Source: Myrica gale
Taxonomy: Eukaryota; Streptophyta; Magnoliopsida; Fagales; Myricaceae
Direction: 5' to 3'
Assembly: GCA_963930655.1 (NCBI GenBank)
Contig: OZ005601.1
Location: 14,123,501-14,187,500 of the forward strand
DNA length: 64,000 nt
Both the position numbers and the translations under genes were made by a program. Below the pieces are notes generated by a model. The model was not told the DNA's origin. It searched no databases and worked only from the letters and a program-made list of their open reading frames with translations. Positions 1 to 11,751 of the stretch are shown in pieces (the stretch's first letter is position 1; the number at the start of each line of letters is the position of its first letter).

Positions 1-836
1 ATCCTTTGTTGGATACTATAATAGTCTCAGGAGGAGGATGATTAGCACTAATTGACTTCTTATCAGATGTTGTCATTTGACTTTGGTGAGAACTTGACAA
101 TTCAAGTTTATTGGGGTGATATTTTTCCAACTATTTGAAGAAACTTATGTTTTTACCGAATTTAAGCATAAACTCTTGCCATTTGTCATAAATGAATTTC
201 TTTTCGGCTTTCGTGTGACTTTCACGATACTGGGTTCTTTTGACTAAATTGGGATCAGACATAAACTCATCTTCTAAAGTTTTCATGTGTGGGTTAAAGG
301 CTTTACTAATAGTCATTAGTTGAGGATTACAGATTCGAAATCTGTTTGGGTAGGATTAAAGTTTTCATGGCATGATCATCATCTACATCCTCGATTATTG
401 GTTCAGACTTGGTGGAGTAGAAAGGAGTAATAACATGAGAATTGACTTGGACTCCTTTAAGTTTCTGATTGAGGTCTATACGAATTGATTCGTTGAGACT
501 GGAAGGGGATCTTCTTAGAGATCGATTTCCTAGTTCTTGAATCCTAAAAGGGGCTAGAAACCTCTAGGTTCATCGAAACTAATTTCAGATTGAACTAATT
601 TAGATCATATCTAACTTGGTGATATCACTATGGACTGGTTTGGTTGGGTTCTCATTTTCAAGAATCCATTTACTAGGAAGAGTAACGTCATTCCAAACAA
701 TTAACTTGAGGACCTTGATGTTGGCATCATTAGTATGACTTTGGATCAACAAGGTATGGTCTTTAGGACTTTTGACTAAGGCATGAACATTCAAGTTGGT
801 TGGATGCACTTTAGCATTGAGCGATTTTGTAGTCAC
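1..836 (-). pseudogene. Endogenous pararetrovirus-like (Caulimoviridae) remnant
   Basis: Reading frames on the minus strand run 836->600 and 316->131, joined by a decayed stretch that needs frame changes around 600-316 and in-frame stops. The upper part (motifs such as LPSKWILENENP) and the lower part (a charged block ending near residues KWQEFMLKFGKN) look like the movement-protein/coat region of plant endogenous caulimovirids (florendovirus-like copies), as I remember that family. No reverse transcriptase lies in the window; the rest would continue below position 1. With several frame breaks it cannot code for a protein. The alternative is some other gag-like retroelement. The family assignment is moderate to weak; that it is a broken coding remnant is clearer. 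Confidence 0.45.
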
Positions 837-839
837 AAA

Positions 840-2030
840 AAATGCTTAATAGTGAAGAAATTTTTTGACACAAAAATCTTATTTGAACGAAAATTCGTAT
901 TCCAACAGTGTTTCAGGGACGAAAAGTTTCGTGCAAAAAAATTTCTTTGTTATGTTGTGTTGTTGCGTTGTAGTGACGAAACTGATATTTAGGTGGCGAA
1001 GAAATTAAATTGCAGCGATGATTGATTTCGTGCCTAAAAGTGTGATTTTCTGCGACCAAAGGTAAATTTTGTAGTTGAATTTGAATGAAATAAAAAAATT
1101 GGACCACAAATAAATTGGTACGCAATAGAAATATCCTTGTGATTTACTGTAGGTTAGTTCCTGTGGTCGATACGAGGGGTGGGCGGGGGTGTTTCTGAAA
1201 AATTTCAGCACCCACTCTTAAAACAGAAAATTTTTGCTCAAAATTACATATTGCCCCCCAAAATTTAAAAAAACTCCAGCACCCACTTAAAAACTGAAAT
1301 ATTTTCTTGAAAATTACATTTTTACGTTCTAAACTTCAAAAAGTGACAAAAAATCTTATATGTTCGGTAATCTTTAGGAAACTAGCTTAATTAATTTCTA
1401 ACAAATATTTTTACACCTAAATAAGATAATAAATAAGATTTTTATCTATCTCTTTAAACTAGTTTGGAGATCTCCAACCATTCTGAATCACAACCAAATG
1501 ACAATATAAATAATTTCATATTTTTTAATGGTTATAAAAATTATACAAATTCTCACACATAATATCATACAATGATACATTACTTAATGACTTTATCTTA
1601 TCTTTATCTATTCAACGTCTCATTATTTATTATATAATTTATTTTATCCTTAAATCACCATTAAACTATTTCAACTGAAATTCTTTTATTCAAAATTATC
1701 ATTCCAATTGAAAAAGTATTGAGCTAAAATCACATTTTAACCAAAAAAAATATTGAATGTGTAATTCAAAAAGAAAGAATATTTTACATTATTATATGAT
1801 TTATGATTTTTTTATCACTAGAGACATAATCTCTAAGTCAATAAATATGTTCAAATTTTTTAATATATTTTTATCTTAAGAATTATATTTATAGAATTAA
1901 TATATATATATAAAAGATAATAAAAATATCATTAAAATATTCAGCCCCTCCTAAGACAAATTCATGTACCGCCACTAAATAGATATACGTCAGTTAGTTC
2001 ATTTTTTTTCTAAGCAAAGTTATATTCCTA
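840..2030. other. AT-rich intergenic stretch with a possible hAT-type end
   Basis: No gene is seen. The short open frames here lack family resemblance and overlap on both strands. Around 1942-1976 the text AGCCCCTCC...GTACCGCCACT resembles the right end of the Tip100-like hAT elements found at 38.7 and 43.1 kb, but no partner end with a matching 8-bp duplication was found. Confidence 0.4.
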
Positions 2031-2045
2031 AAACCAATACAACAG

Positions 2046-2621
2046 TCAAGGTGGAAACCTTGGATTGTCACTAGCCATACAAATAATAGGAATACAAGAC
2101 GAAGGAAAGAAACCCTCCAAATTCAAACTAGCTGCCCAATGAGCAAGCTTGAAAGTATTAGCAGTACGTCTAACCCAATTGAAACTCCAAGTAGGATGGA
2201 GGGAAAGAAGATGCCGCACATCATCCACAAGGGTGTTGATTTGCCAATCATGACAAACAATAGTGCTCATAATCGCATTACAGACCAACTGATTATCGCC
2301 TTCAAAAATAACAGAATTACCAATCCGAAAATGAGCCTCCTGAGCTGCAAATAAAGCTGCCCTGGCCTCACCCATAATAGGGGAACCTGGAGGAAATCTC
2401 TTTACCCAAGCAAAGAGTAAAGTGTCTGCTGAATCTCTACACACAGCAGAAGCAAAGGAAAAAGAAGACCGAATGGCGATGTTAAAGTTGATCTTCCAAG
2501 AGCCTGAGGGATGAGGATTCCACAAAATCCTAGATTTCTCATAATGATAATGATGTTGCGAAGCTATCTGATGCTCCCTATAAAGAGATGAAACCGAAGC
2601 CATTAATCTAGAGATATCCAA
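2046..2621 (-). pseudogene. RNase H domain of a plant LINE-type element (remnant)
   Basis: A 191-residue frame resembles the RVT_3/RNase H-like domain that ends plant L1-type LINE polyproteins and also occurs alone. Visible landmarks are GSWKINFN (usually KVNFD), CRDSADT, GEARAALFAAQEA, FEGDNQLV and NWVRRTANTFKLAHWAA. The first acidic residue of the catalytic set appears as Asn (KINFN), so activity is doubtful. No reverse transcriptase lies upstream on the minus strand (2622-3200). A T-run at about 2004-2011 could be the reversed poly(A) tail, which would make this a 5'-truncated LINE. A free-standing RNase H-like gene is less likely, because no promoter or extra exons are seen. Confidence 0.65.
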
Positions 2622-2639
2622 CTATGCCTTACCATGGGC

Positions 2640-3640
2640 AATTTGGTTTCTAGAAAACATTTGGTAATGTTACTTCTTGTCAAATGTAGGTGAGAGTATT
2701 TAAGTATCGCCATAGCATGTCTTTTTACGTGCCAAACATCTAAAAACAAGTAAAATAAATTATAAACTTTATTCTACAAGCAAACAAGCGGGGCCTAATT
2801 AAAAATGGGCTCTTGCTGACGGGATGTAGCGAGTAGTCGAGTACTTGTTTTGGCTGTCCACCAAATATTCACTATTTAGTTCAGCTTGTTACCTATCACT
2901 CTACAATTCGTCTTTCTGGCAACGAGAAAGCGAGAGTGAAAAATATTATTGTGAGCCAATCTTTGGCCATAGAGAGCAGACCTCAAGGCTAGGCTAGGAT
3001 ATTTTTTGACACAAAAAAGTAATGGTTCGAGGAAGGAGGGGGTCCATATGGAAAAGGAGGCTGCGTATAGGTCAGGCTAAGAGCCCAAACGAACTGCTCT
3101 CTTATTGTGGGACTGGGATTAGTTATGATTGATCATAAAAGAATCGAGAAAGGATGGACGGCACGATTCATGGACAAAAAAACAAAATGAAAGAATACAA
3201 AATATCCTACAGAGAGAATAGGATAGATGGGTGAGAAAAGGAAGCTTCATAGAAACCCAACTCCGGACAAAATAAGCTATTCCCTCCTAAGAAGATTACG
3301 TCTGCCTTCCAGATCGCCCTATTCTCCTGCCAATGGCACCTTCCTGGAAACTGTTAATTACGTACTTAGAATAAATAAAATACAGCAATATACTGTTCTT
3401 TTAAAAGAAGAAATGAAGATTTCTCAAGTGGTGCCAGTACCATTGACTATGAAGATTAGAGAGAATCCAGACCACACACGTGTCTTGTTCTCTAAAAGAT
3501 CAAAGCATCCAGTTCATCAAGTGGGTCCTGGCATAAGTTCCACACATTTGGTGTGTGAACTTGAGAGCTAAGATCACGTTTTCTGGACCTGCCCAGCATG
3601 ACTTTATGGGTAGAGCCTCCCCGTGAAGTGACAGATCAGC
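2640..3640. other. Intergenic region upstream of the EF-hand gene
   Basis: No gene supported. A 114-codon open frame at 3227-3571 (+) has no recognisable domain, a basic low-quality composition and no paralogue that I know; it most likely belongs to the promoter/upstream region of the gene at 3809. Confidence 0.4.
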
Positions 3641-3686
3641 ACAATATAAAGACAAAGCAATGAAACTTCTGGCTTTCTTCTATGCT

Positions 3687-3692
3687 TATAAA
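3687..3692 (+). promoter_or_regulatory. Candidate TATA box of the EF-hand gene
   Basis: TATAAA lies about 120 bases upstream of the start codon at 3809. A second TATAAA at 3645-3650 is an alternative. Either would give a 5' leader of roughly 85-135 bases if transcription starts about 30 bases downstream. This is positional inference only. Confidence 0.4.
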
Positions 3693-3808
3693 GGCTTCCT
3701 AGCTCTTCAATGTTATATACCTACTGTTCTATAAGTAGCCACTATTTTCTTCTCTCCTATACAACTTTAAAAGTAGTCAACTAGGAAGCTCCTTTCATCG
3801 CCAAAAGA

Positions 3809-4177
3809 ATGGAAGACAACACGAAAACCATGGTGGCAAGCGAATTTGAGGACCTGTTGCCAGTGATGGCTGACAAACTAGATGTGGAGGACTTCGTGGC
3901 TGAGTTATGCAAGGGGTTCAGGCTTCTGGCAGACCCAGAAAGGAGTTTGATAACACCCGAGAGTCTCAGGAAAAATTCAGGACTCCTAGGCATGGAGGGA
4001 ATGACCAAAGAGGACGCAGAGGCAATGGTCAAAGAAGGTGATCTTGACGGCGATGGCGTGCTTAATGAGACTGAATTCTGCATTCTGATGGTGAGGCTGA
4101 GTCCTGAGATGATGGAAGATGCCGAGGCATGGCTTGAGAAGGCACTTGACCAAGAGCTAAGGAAACCTTCAACTTGA
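3809..4177 (+). CDS. PBP1: EF-hand calcium-binding protein, PBP1/KIC type
   Basis: A single-exon gene for 122 residues, close to the 120-135 residues usual for Arabidopsis PBP1 and KIC. These small cytosolic calcium sensors bind the PINOID kinase (PBP1) or the kinesin-like KCBP (KIC). There is one EF-hand: the loop at residues 78-89 (DLDGDGVLNETE) has Asp at positions 1, 3 and 5 and Glu at 12. Preceding it are the family-typical acidic N-terminal helix (EFEDLLPVMADKL) and the ITPESLRKNSGLLG segment; the C-terminus is acidic and helical. The first ATG of the frame fits the family start. The frame is intact. Whether it is orthologous to PBP1 or to KIC cannot be settled by eye. Confidence 0.9.
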   Translation: MEDNTKTMVASEFEDLLPVMADKLDVEDFVAELCKGFRLLADPERSLITPESLRKNSGLLGMEGMTKEDAEAMVKEGDLDGDGVLNETEFCILMVRLSPEMMEDAEAWLEKALDQELRKPST

Positions 4178-4930
4178 TTGTGTTTATGCTGCTTTTGTAG
4201 CAGTTAAATAGACTGTTGCTCTGTTTTGCTGCTTCTTGGCTGAAGTTGATAAAGTAGTAATCTGTATGGCAAAATTGTTTAAGATTGGTGCAGTCTTTGA
4301 TTTGCATCAACATTAGATGGAATATGGATGAAAGTTACAAACCGGCTGTATTTGTCTTGTCTGCTATGTCTTACTAATCGCTGGATTCATATGGAGCTAA
4401 AGATCCACCAGACCCATCGAAGAAATTGAATTAGTTGCTCAAGATTAAATGGGAACCGCATCACTGATATCGTTAAAAGGAACAGGTTGATGTTGCTGCT
4501 ATACAGGAACACCATCCTCTTTTGTGTAAGATAAAAAGAATGGTTAAAGTCATATTTAGCCCACTATGTTTGGGCAAAAATTAAATAGTTATCCCTATTA
4601 AATAGCTATCCCTAGCTTTTAGTCCCACAATTTGAGACTCATAATTTTCAAAACCTATCAATCTTCGTCATCCGTCCAAATTAAGCGTTAAGTCCGAAGG
4701 AAAATCATGCAAAATGACTGAAATGTCTCTCCAAGGCTAAATTTTAAAAAATATATAACAATAATAAAACTTTAAGAAATAAATTAAAAAAAAATAGATT
4801 ATTGAAATAGAGTTTCAATGGTTTTATTTTTAATTATTTTTTAAATATTTTTAATAATTTTATCTTGGAGGAGCATTTTGGTAAATTTTCATACTTTTCC
4901 ATCTCAAGTTGAAGGTTTCCTTAGACCCCC
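4178..4930. other. 3' region of the EF-hand gene and AT-rich spacer
   Basis: The 3' untranslated region probably ends within the first 200-250 bases; no canonical AATAAA was picked with confidence. From about 4550 the sequence is low-complexity AT-rich DNA of repeat character. No gene seen. Confidence 0.4.
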
Positions 4931-5019
4931 TTTAGAGGCTTTTTTGCAAAACGCCGCTAAAAACATCATTTAGCGGCGTTTTTAGCGACCGCTGCTATAG
5001 ACCTGTTTTTTTGTATTGA
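4931..5019 (+). repeat. CACTA-type terminal fragment (solo end)
   Basis: The stretch has the inverted, GC-rich subterminal motifs (AACGCCGCTAAA, TTTAGCGGCG, GACCGCTGCTATAGACC) and a closing T-run followed by GTATTG, a decayed form of the ...TTTTTTTGTAGTG end at 13310 and 39847. No left end CACTA... was found nearby, so this is a solo end or a heavily deleted member of the same CACTA family. Confidence 0.6.
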
Positions 5020-6873
5020 CTATATAGAAAATACATGTGAGTTCTTCATTAATAAATATATGCCCATACAGTGAAAGTTCCTATGTGGAACACTTTTCAT
5101 AAATGTTCAATTTCAAAATATTAGATATTATATATATTACTTAGGTTGAAAAACTTTAACAAGCCTCTGATAAATTTCGCTAATGGAGTTATTAGGTATG
5201 TCCTGTTTCTATTCAACTTTAAAAAATGGACACTCTTATGGTTGTTTGAGAATATGTGTCCCAGCAAATTGTGGGAATCTCCAGACTCCAGACATCAACT
5301 GGGTGAAGTTTGCAAATGATCCTCATCCCAAAATGTACAAAGCTAGTGGGCTGAATCCCATCTTCTGAAAATTTTAAGACGCGGAAAGCAAACCGTGGGA
5401 AGCCCAAATTGTTTAAAGCCTTCCGCAACATTCGTGAAAAATAGTAATGTTTTCTCCCAATTCGAATTCGAAGGTCCAGAGACAACTGAACTGATGATAG
5501 GTAAAATAAATAAGGTTTTAATTTTTACTTACCTATATAATAAACACACCGAAAATGTTTTTTTTGGAGGTAAGTGGTCAGTGTATTAAAAAAAGTAAAA
5601 TATACATAGATGCAGTGGCGGAACCAAAAATAATTTGAATAGGGACAAACTCTTAAGGAAAAATGACATAAAAGTGTCTTAACGTTAAAATATTAAAAAT
5701 TAAGGACTAAAAATATTAAAACGTTGAGACCGTACAGTATCGTACTATTTGCTTAGACTGAGAGGTAGTAATTTAATCCTACGTGTATGCATCTTCTTAA
5801 AATGTTGTAAAATGGCTTCGTACTCAATAGTTTTAAAAAATTTGCCTCTTAATATATACTATCACACTATTATTTATATAGATCACATCTCTCATCAGAT
5901 TTTTGTAAGAGGAGTTTTTATAGGTCTTCGTAATTTTTTTTTATGTTTCTCAAAAATTGAGACCAATAATTACATAGAAATTTTATTGAAGTATGAAATA
6001 ATTTTTATGTGAATTTTTTTTAAAACGATTAAACAAATATAGCCGAAAGCCTTCCCCTATACTAAGTGGGTGCTTCTTCTTCTTTTCCCCTAAAATGCTA
6101 AAATTTTCCATCATTTTCCTCAAAAGAGGCCAAGTGGATAGATAATAGATTTTATTTCCCATCTAGTGACTAAATCTTAAAGGCTTACCAGCAAGACACA
6201 GAAGCTCTAAGCCCCAGGTACATATGGGACCAAAACGAAAACATATTTTCTACATTTAAATAATCATTAAAAAAAATTGGACACATTCTCTTCTCTATTT
6301 AGGAAAGTGGAGTCCGCAGAAATACATTTGAAAAAAAAATAGATATTAAACATAATTTTGGCAGACTTTCGTAAGATATAATTTTTTGTCTATTGCCGAA
6401 ATTGTTTTTGTTTTAGACTAATATGTTTCGCCACAAACAAGAATCTATATTGTGTTTCCCTTCTTTCCACTGTTTGGGGAGATTGATAAAATTTGGTCAA
6501 CTAAAAATAGAATCAGCTAACTGTAAAATAAAACATTAACTTACCTAAAGTGAATTTTCTTTTTGAAAAAAATGTAATTTACTTTTATAATTTCTCATTC
6601 TCCCATCCTATTTAACTCACATTCTCTCTTTTTCCTAGCTCTCTCAGCTTCACTATCTTGATATATATCTTATACATATATTCGTAATTTTAAGTACCTT
6701 ATTTTTAAAAAAATAATTTACTTTTTTGGAAAAAAAAATATTTTTATTCTATTGTTACAAATATTATTTTTAATTTATCTCAAATTAATATTAAGAATAA
6801 ATTTCACTAATCATATAAGATTACAGAAAACATAACATGTATCAAATATTTAATAGTGTTTTGAGGAAACATG
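5020..6873. other. AT-rich intergenic DNA with a hAT-like left end
   Basis: No gene seen; open frames (5183-5368, 5749-6012) are short and unlike known proteins. At 5613 the sequence CAGTGGCGGAACCAAAAATA, with a body of the form AAACTCTTAAGG...AATTAAGGACTAAAA, matches the ends of the Tip100-like hAT at 43100. A right end with the flanking 8 bases CATAGATG was not found, so it is a solo or truncated copy. Confidence 0.4.
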
Positions 6874-6884
6874 CACTACAAAAA

Positions 6885-7795
6885 AACAAGGCTTATGACC
6901 ACTGCTATAGACCAAAAAAACGATGCTATAGGTCGCGACCGCCACTATATGTCCGTCGCAATAGGTTATAGCGGTGAATTTTGCTACCGCTGGTGAAAAT
7001 CTTGACCTATAGCGGCTGTCACTTAACCGCGGTCACGACCACCGCTAAAGACTCGAGTAATCGGACAAGTATACAAATGGAACCTAATCGGGCAAGTATA
7101 CAAATCGGGCATTCGAGGCTTCTATCATTTATGTTTGATTTGATTTTTCGTACACTGCACCTTCCCTTCTTTCTAAAGCTAATGGTTTTCAAATATAAAA
7201 ATCATTTATTGGTACATAACCTGACCAAGGCAAATCCGTGAACTCAATTCAGTTATTCTTTCCTAGTGTTAATAACTATCAGAACCTTGAATTGACTTGC
7301 CTTATGACTCATTAATCAGATAGATGAATTTTTTAAAAAGAATAGTTTGAAAAAAAAGTGATTCCTCTTTGCGCTACCAGTTGATCACTAGACATATTCC
7401 TCTCGTTCCATCAACTAATCTTCTCCTTGAATCTTGTGTTTGTGAGATTGATAAAAATATTTATTTTTATGTATTCCTTATAATTTCTGTGTATTAAATG
7501 TTTTGCGACCGCCGGTGAAAATCTTGACCTATAGCAACTGTCACTTAGTAGCGGTCACGACCGCTGCTAAAGACCCGAAGAGGTTTATTTTTTATTTTTT
7601 TAGCAACGTTTCCTCAAAACACTGCTAGAGGTCTTTAGCAGCATTTTAGAAAACGCCGCTATAGACCCAACGTTTTTTTTTTGAATTTTTTAGCAGCATT
7701 TTTTTAATACGCTGCTACAGGTCTTTAGCGGCGATTTAGAAAACGCTGCTACAGGTCTTTAGCGACGATTTATAAAACGCCGCTATAGACCCAGA
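6885..7795. repeat. Left subterminal repeat zone of the CACTA element
   Basis: Many direct and inverted copies of a motif of the form GACCGCCGCTATAG / TTTAGCGGCG. A block of about 75 bases starting GTGAAAATCTTGACCTATAG occurs at about 6992 and again at about 7515, so part of the zone is duplicated, with some 450 bases of unrelated sequence between. Such repeats bind the element's own transposase in En/Spm-type transposons; here that role is inferred from position. Confidence 0.75.
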
Positions 7796-8613
7796 ATGTT
7801 TTTTTTTAAGAAAAACGTTGCAACAACTTTATTTATAAAAACACCTGCATTTTTAATTTGTAATACAAATTTATTTTAATACCATAATTATTGATGTAAA
7901 AATCTAAAAACAAGGATAATAAAGCAAATATAATTCATCATTGATTAAATAACAAGTCTTACAAGTTTTACAACACAAGAGGCTATACTAGTTTTTAACA
8001 TAAAATAAAAATAACTTTAATTCTAGCAGTAGCAAAAGCAACTTCAGTATACCACCAACACCAACACCATCTTCACCAAGTAGTAACTGCCATTGAAAAA
8101 GGAGAAACGAGATAAGAAAAAATGAATAATATGCAAATAATTTGAACAGAAGAAACAGAGAGAGATATAGAATACATAGAAGCATTTTAGAGGCACTCCA
8201 AAATTCATAAACATAGAAGGGTATTCCAAAATTCATAAACATAGAGGCATTTTACAGTCTTAGCAATAAGATTGATATTGACACGTAGCAAGAATTTTAC
8301 AATTTTTTCGTACTGATAAGTATGCTATACATAATTGGTGAACCTCAGATAAAATCCGCTAGTTATATGTTTAAAACTTGGTTATAAAATATAACCATAA
8401 TTCACCTAAGAGGAAAATAAGTTGGGCGCTTTGGCTTCCCGACATTGATACATGGTAGATCTCCAAAATAATGCAATTAAATTAAGGTATTTTTCAAAAT
8501 GCAGTGTAGTGACAAAAATTTAGATTGAAGGCATTTGATGCACCTTCATATTCGTCTTAGATACCATACGGTATCCCAACAGCAGGCCAAAGTTGATTCC
8601 AACTCTGACATAC

Positions 8614-10216
8614 CATCATATGCGTCTCGAACCATTTGATAGCCGACAAATCCTGAGAAAAGAGTAATCTGCAACCACAGTGAAGAAGTCAATGGTCTTC
8701 CAAGCTTGAGTTGCTGCTATCTAACAAGGAAATACAATCAAGTCCAACTTTTCTCCATGAGCAACCAGTTCTGGGTTCCGTCCTACTCAAATAAGGCACC
8801 AAATAGAAATCCCTATATACAACAGTCTATACGTCATAGGCAGGAAAAGCATTAGCGTAGCAATGGAGACTCTAGGGTTCAAAGACCAAATAATAATGTG
8901 AATAACTCTCGTGTGTAGTGAGAAATCAACCCAAACCTTATTACTTTTGGTTGGATTCGTGTCAACTCTCAAGGATGAATTATTGCTGGAACTGCAATCT
9001 TGTGGCTCCGTGTCAATAGAAGATGCTGCTCCATGATTAGCATCATCACTAGGAAATGCTGCCCCCTCATTTGCGTTGAGGAGTACACATAAGCAGTGAT
9101 CTGTTTCTGTCAAGACCTGCATAGATAGTCAAGATAAATCCAATGATAAAAGTATTGTAGTGGTATGAAAGTCGATCAAACATGCATTAGCACAAAAATT
9201 GCCAGCATCGAAGAACTCAAAATGTAATACATTCTTTCATTTCTCAATACAAGGACATTAAGAAGATAAGTCTAACAGTTAAGCGAATAGAAGAAAACAG
9301 GTGACAAATACATGGAGGGATTTGAAATTTCTAGCAGAGTCAAACTCTAAAAGGCAAAACAGGATACACTTCAAAATATCCTTTTCTACAGAACTAGGCA
9401 GACAGACTAGTTTACTGTCTGTGATTCACTCTTTTAAGGGAGAAAGCAATTTCCATAGGTGGCTCTTATTTCATAGAAGTAAACGGAGATGCATCAAAAT
9501 TGGCATTCCGTACGCTTCTACACTACCAATACCTTCTACTATGGTCCTGCCCCAACAGGCATGCCCAACATCTGACTCTAGCAAGAGAACATTGTTACAG
9601 CTGCAAGCTATAGATGACACGACCAAGCATTTTTGAATGCAGCATGCAAGATTATAGGGAGACTGAAAAAACACCGTTGTTAAGAAGAGAAGATATTATC
9701 TCATCAAGAAAAATGGGAGTTTATTGATATTTTCTACTCAGAAACATGCATCCCAAGCTCTCTTCAATTTGACATATTAATAGTGTGGTTATATCAACGT
9801 AGGAAGATCATTGCAACAGCTAGTATAACATCCTAAATAATCTTCCAGTAAATAGAACTAATACAAAAAAAAACTTTAACTGAAGTTCACTAAATCAGTG
9901 CAACAATGTGTGCATTTAAACAAACTCATTACCACCGCGTCAAAAGTAGAATCGAAGTCATCAACCGCAAAACAGATATCTGGATAGGCAGGAGCTGTCT
10001 CCACTTCCTAGGTACCAATTCACAACAGTGTCAGATATTGCAGATAGAATGCAACTCAAGAAAATAACAATTTTCACGTATATATAACTCACCTTGCTGG
10101 AATCAACTGAAAGTTAATTGACACGACTTGGAGATGCATATACAGTTTTTACAACCTGAATAGATGTCATAGGCCACACCTAGTGCATCACTGTAGCCAA
10201 CCAGGGCTGGTTAGGA
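8614..10216 (-). pseudogene. Captured fragment of a DUF2045 (KIAA0930-like) gene
   Basis: Four or five exon-like blocks appear in order on the minus strand. About 10216-10084 reads QPWLATVM-H-stop-VWPMTSIQVVKTVYASPSRVN; about 10011-9935 reads EVETAPAYPDICFAVDDFDSTFDAV with a GT donor; 9116-8938 reads LTETDHCLCVLLNANEGAAFPS followed by a Ser-rich tail; 8668-8614 reads ITLFSGFVGYQMVRDAYDG. The order and the YPDICFAVDDF core match the DUF2045/KIAA0930 family, of unknown biochemical role. Splice-site-like AG/GT dinucleotides flank the blocks, so the piece was copied with introns. One in-frame stop sits in the first block. The N- and C-terminal parts are missing. It lies wholly inside the CACTA element, so it is a transduplicated fragment rather than a resident gene. 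The family name is from memory. Confidence 0.7.
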
Positions 10217-10710
10217 GAGGACAGGCTAACCGTATACATAACATAACCGCAACATAATTCTTCTAGCAAGATTGTTCAGCTCCAGAAAAGATTAAAAAAT
10301 GATATATAAGTGAACAAATAAATAACTTCCATTGTAACCTCATAAAAAGCAAAAAAACATGCTAATTCGTGCATGAACGGCACCTATACAGATGCTTCAG
10401 CGTGCAATCATCATTCTCGAGTCCAGTTCAACCAATAACATCAAAAAGAATTTTATCTTCTTGGGCAAAAAAAGTTTAGGAAGATTGTGCTTCTGACAAC
10501 AAAGAAATAGAAAGTGACTATTATATCTAGGAAGCAGCAATTCGATTCTGATAGGACAGTACGATCACTGCAACTCAAATTTGTATTCACTATCAGATTA
10601 ACAGGTGTGCATGCAACCATATGAGCAATTTAAAGCCAGTGAAATAGGAAGACTCGTAGAGACTCATCTCTCTTAAAAATAAATTGTTCAGTAATATATA
10701 ATTCCCTCTT

Positions 10711-11597
10711 AGTTCAATTTATTGTTTCAATTGGATCGACCTCAAGTATTGTATCGTGTAACGCTCTACCCTATCTCTAGCGCTCTTTTCTCCCTCCTTA
10801 TCGCAGCTCCCCCTTCTGTCGGGCAGGGGAGAAGCTCTGGCTCCTCCTCTCTCTCTCTTTCCCTTTTTCTTTCTCTCCTCTCTTCTTCACTGGCCTTTCT
10901 CCTCTCTCCCCGCTTGGTCTTGAGCGCCCTTTTGTGTTCGGTCTCAGGCTAGATCTTGGCTGTTTTGGTTGTCCTCTTTGGTCACGTCCAGCTTGGCTGG
11001 CCTCCCCATCTCCCCTCTTTTGCGCACCTCCTCTTTGTTCCTTTGGTCGTGTGTTCTGCTTTCAATAAAGCTGGTGGTTTCTTGCTTTGAGTTTTGCTCC
11101 GATGGAGTATTCTTGGCGGTGGTGGGACAACTTCTGGCGAGCTCGCAACCTATGGTTGGTTTCGGCAGCTCCGGTGCTTCATTGTGGTCTCTCACGTGCC
11201 GCAGTTGCGGCGTGTGGATCTGACGCGCATGGGGGTCCTTGGTCTCCTCTGTGGATGTTTTTGTTGCAGGTGCTGATCCTGATCCTCCTCCGATGATGGT
11301 TTCTGCCGTTCTCGACATGGTGGAGTGGTGTCCCGGGTCTGTGGCCCCGGTTGGGAATTATGGGTCTATGGACCCGATTTGGAACTATGGGTCTGTTGAC
11401 CCGGTTTGTAGAGACCCTTTTGGCCTGTAGTCTCTTGGCCTTTAAAGCCTTCATGTGTAATGGCCTTCGGGCCTTTGAAATTCATGTAATGGGCCATTGT
11501 GCCTGCTATGATTGTCTCCGGCCTTGGATGATTGTGGATTTAGTGCTTGTATTTGACTTCTATTAACAATGAAAACCACCTTTACTTAGAAAAAAAA
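10711..11597 (+). mobile_element. Retroposon with poly(A) tail and 18-bp target duplication
   Basis: AATATATAATTCCCTCTT occurs at 10693-10710 and again at 11596-11613; the second copy follows an A-run (11591-11597) that itself follows AATGAAAACCACCTTTACTT. Long exact duplications plus a poly(A) tail are the mark of LINE-mediated insertion. The body starts with a pyrimidine-rich leader (10780-10920) and is much more GC-rich than its host. It contains several overlapping short open frames on both strands, none of them recognisable. Its 3' part carries repeats such as GGGTCTATGGACCCG / GGGTCTGTTGACCCG and ends like a plant LINE 3' untranslated region. It is either a non-autonomous LINE derivative or a retroposed transcript. 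The insertion into the CACTA element post-dates the latter. Confidence 0.75.
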
Positions 11598-11751
11598 TAT
11601 ATAATTCCCTCTTTATTGTCTAATTTCATCTCTCTTCATGAAAAAGTAAAAATACAAACCAAAGCAGTTGCCCCTTTATATTATTTATTTCCATCTTCCT
11701 ATATCTAAGTGTACATTTAACTCATAAATCCAATATAAAATAATCACTTAC

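Noticed and set aside
1170..1976. Possible complete hAT from the GGGGTGGGCGGGGG text to CCGCCACT
   Set aside because: The two ends are not inverted copies and the flanking 8-mers do not match.
3227..3571. 114-codon open frame upstream of the EF-hand gene
   Set aside because: No domain or family resemblance, basic and repetitive composition, lies where the promoter of the gene at 3809 is expected.
5613..6873. Complete hAT starting at CAGTGGCGGAACC
   Set aside because: No right end followed by CATAGATG was found; recorded as a solo left end.
10944..11566. Cluster of overlapping frames on both strands (up to 124 codons)
   Set aside because: All lie in the GC-rich body of the retroposon, overlap each other and carry no recognisable domain; GC content alone explains the lack of stops.
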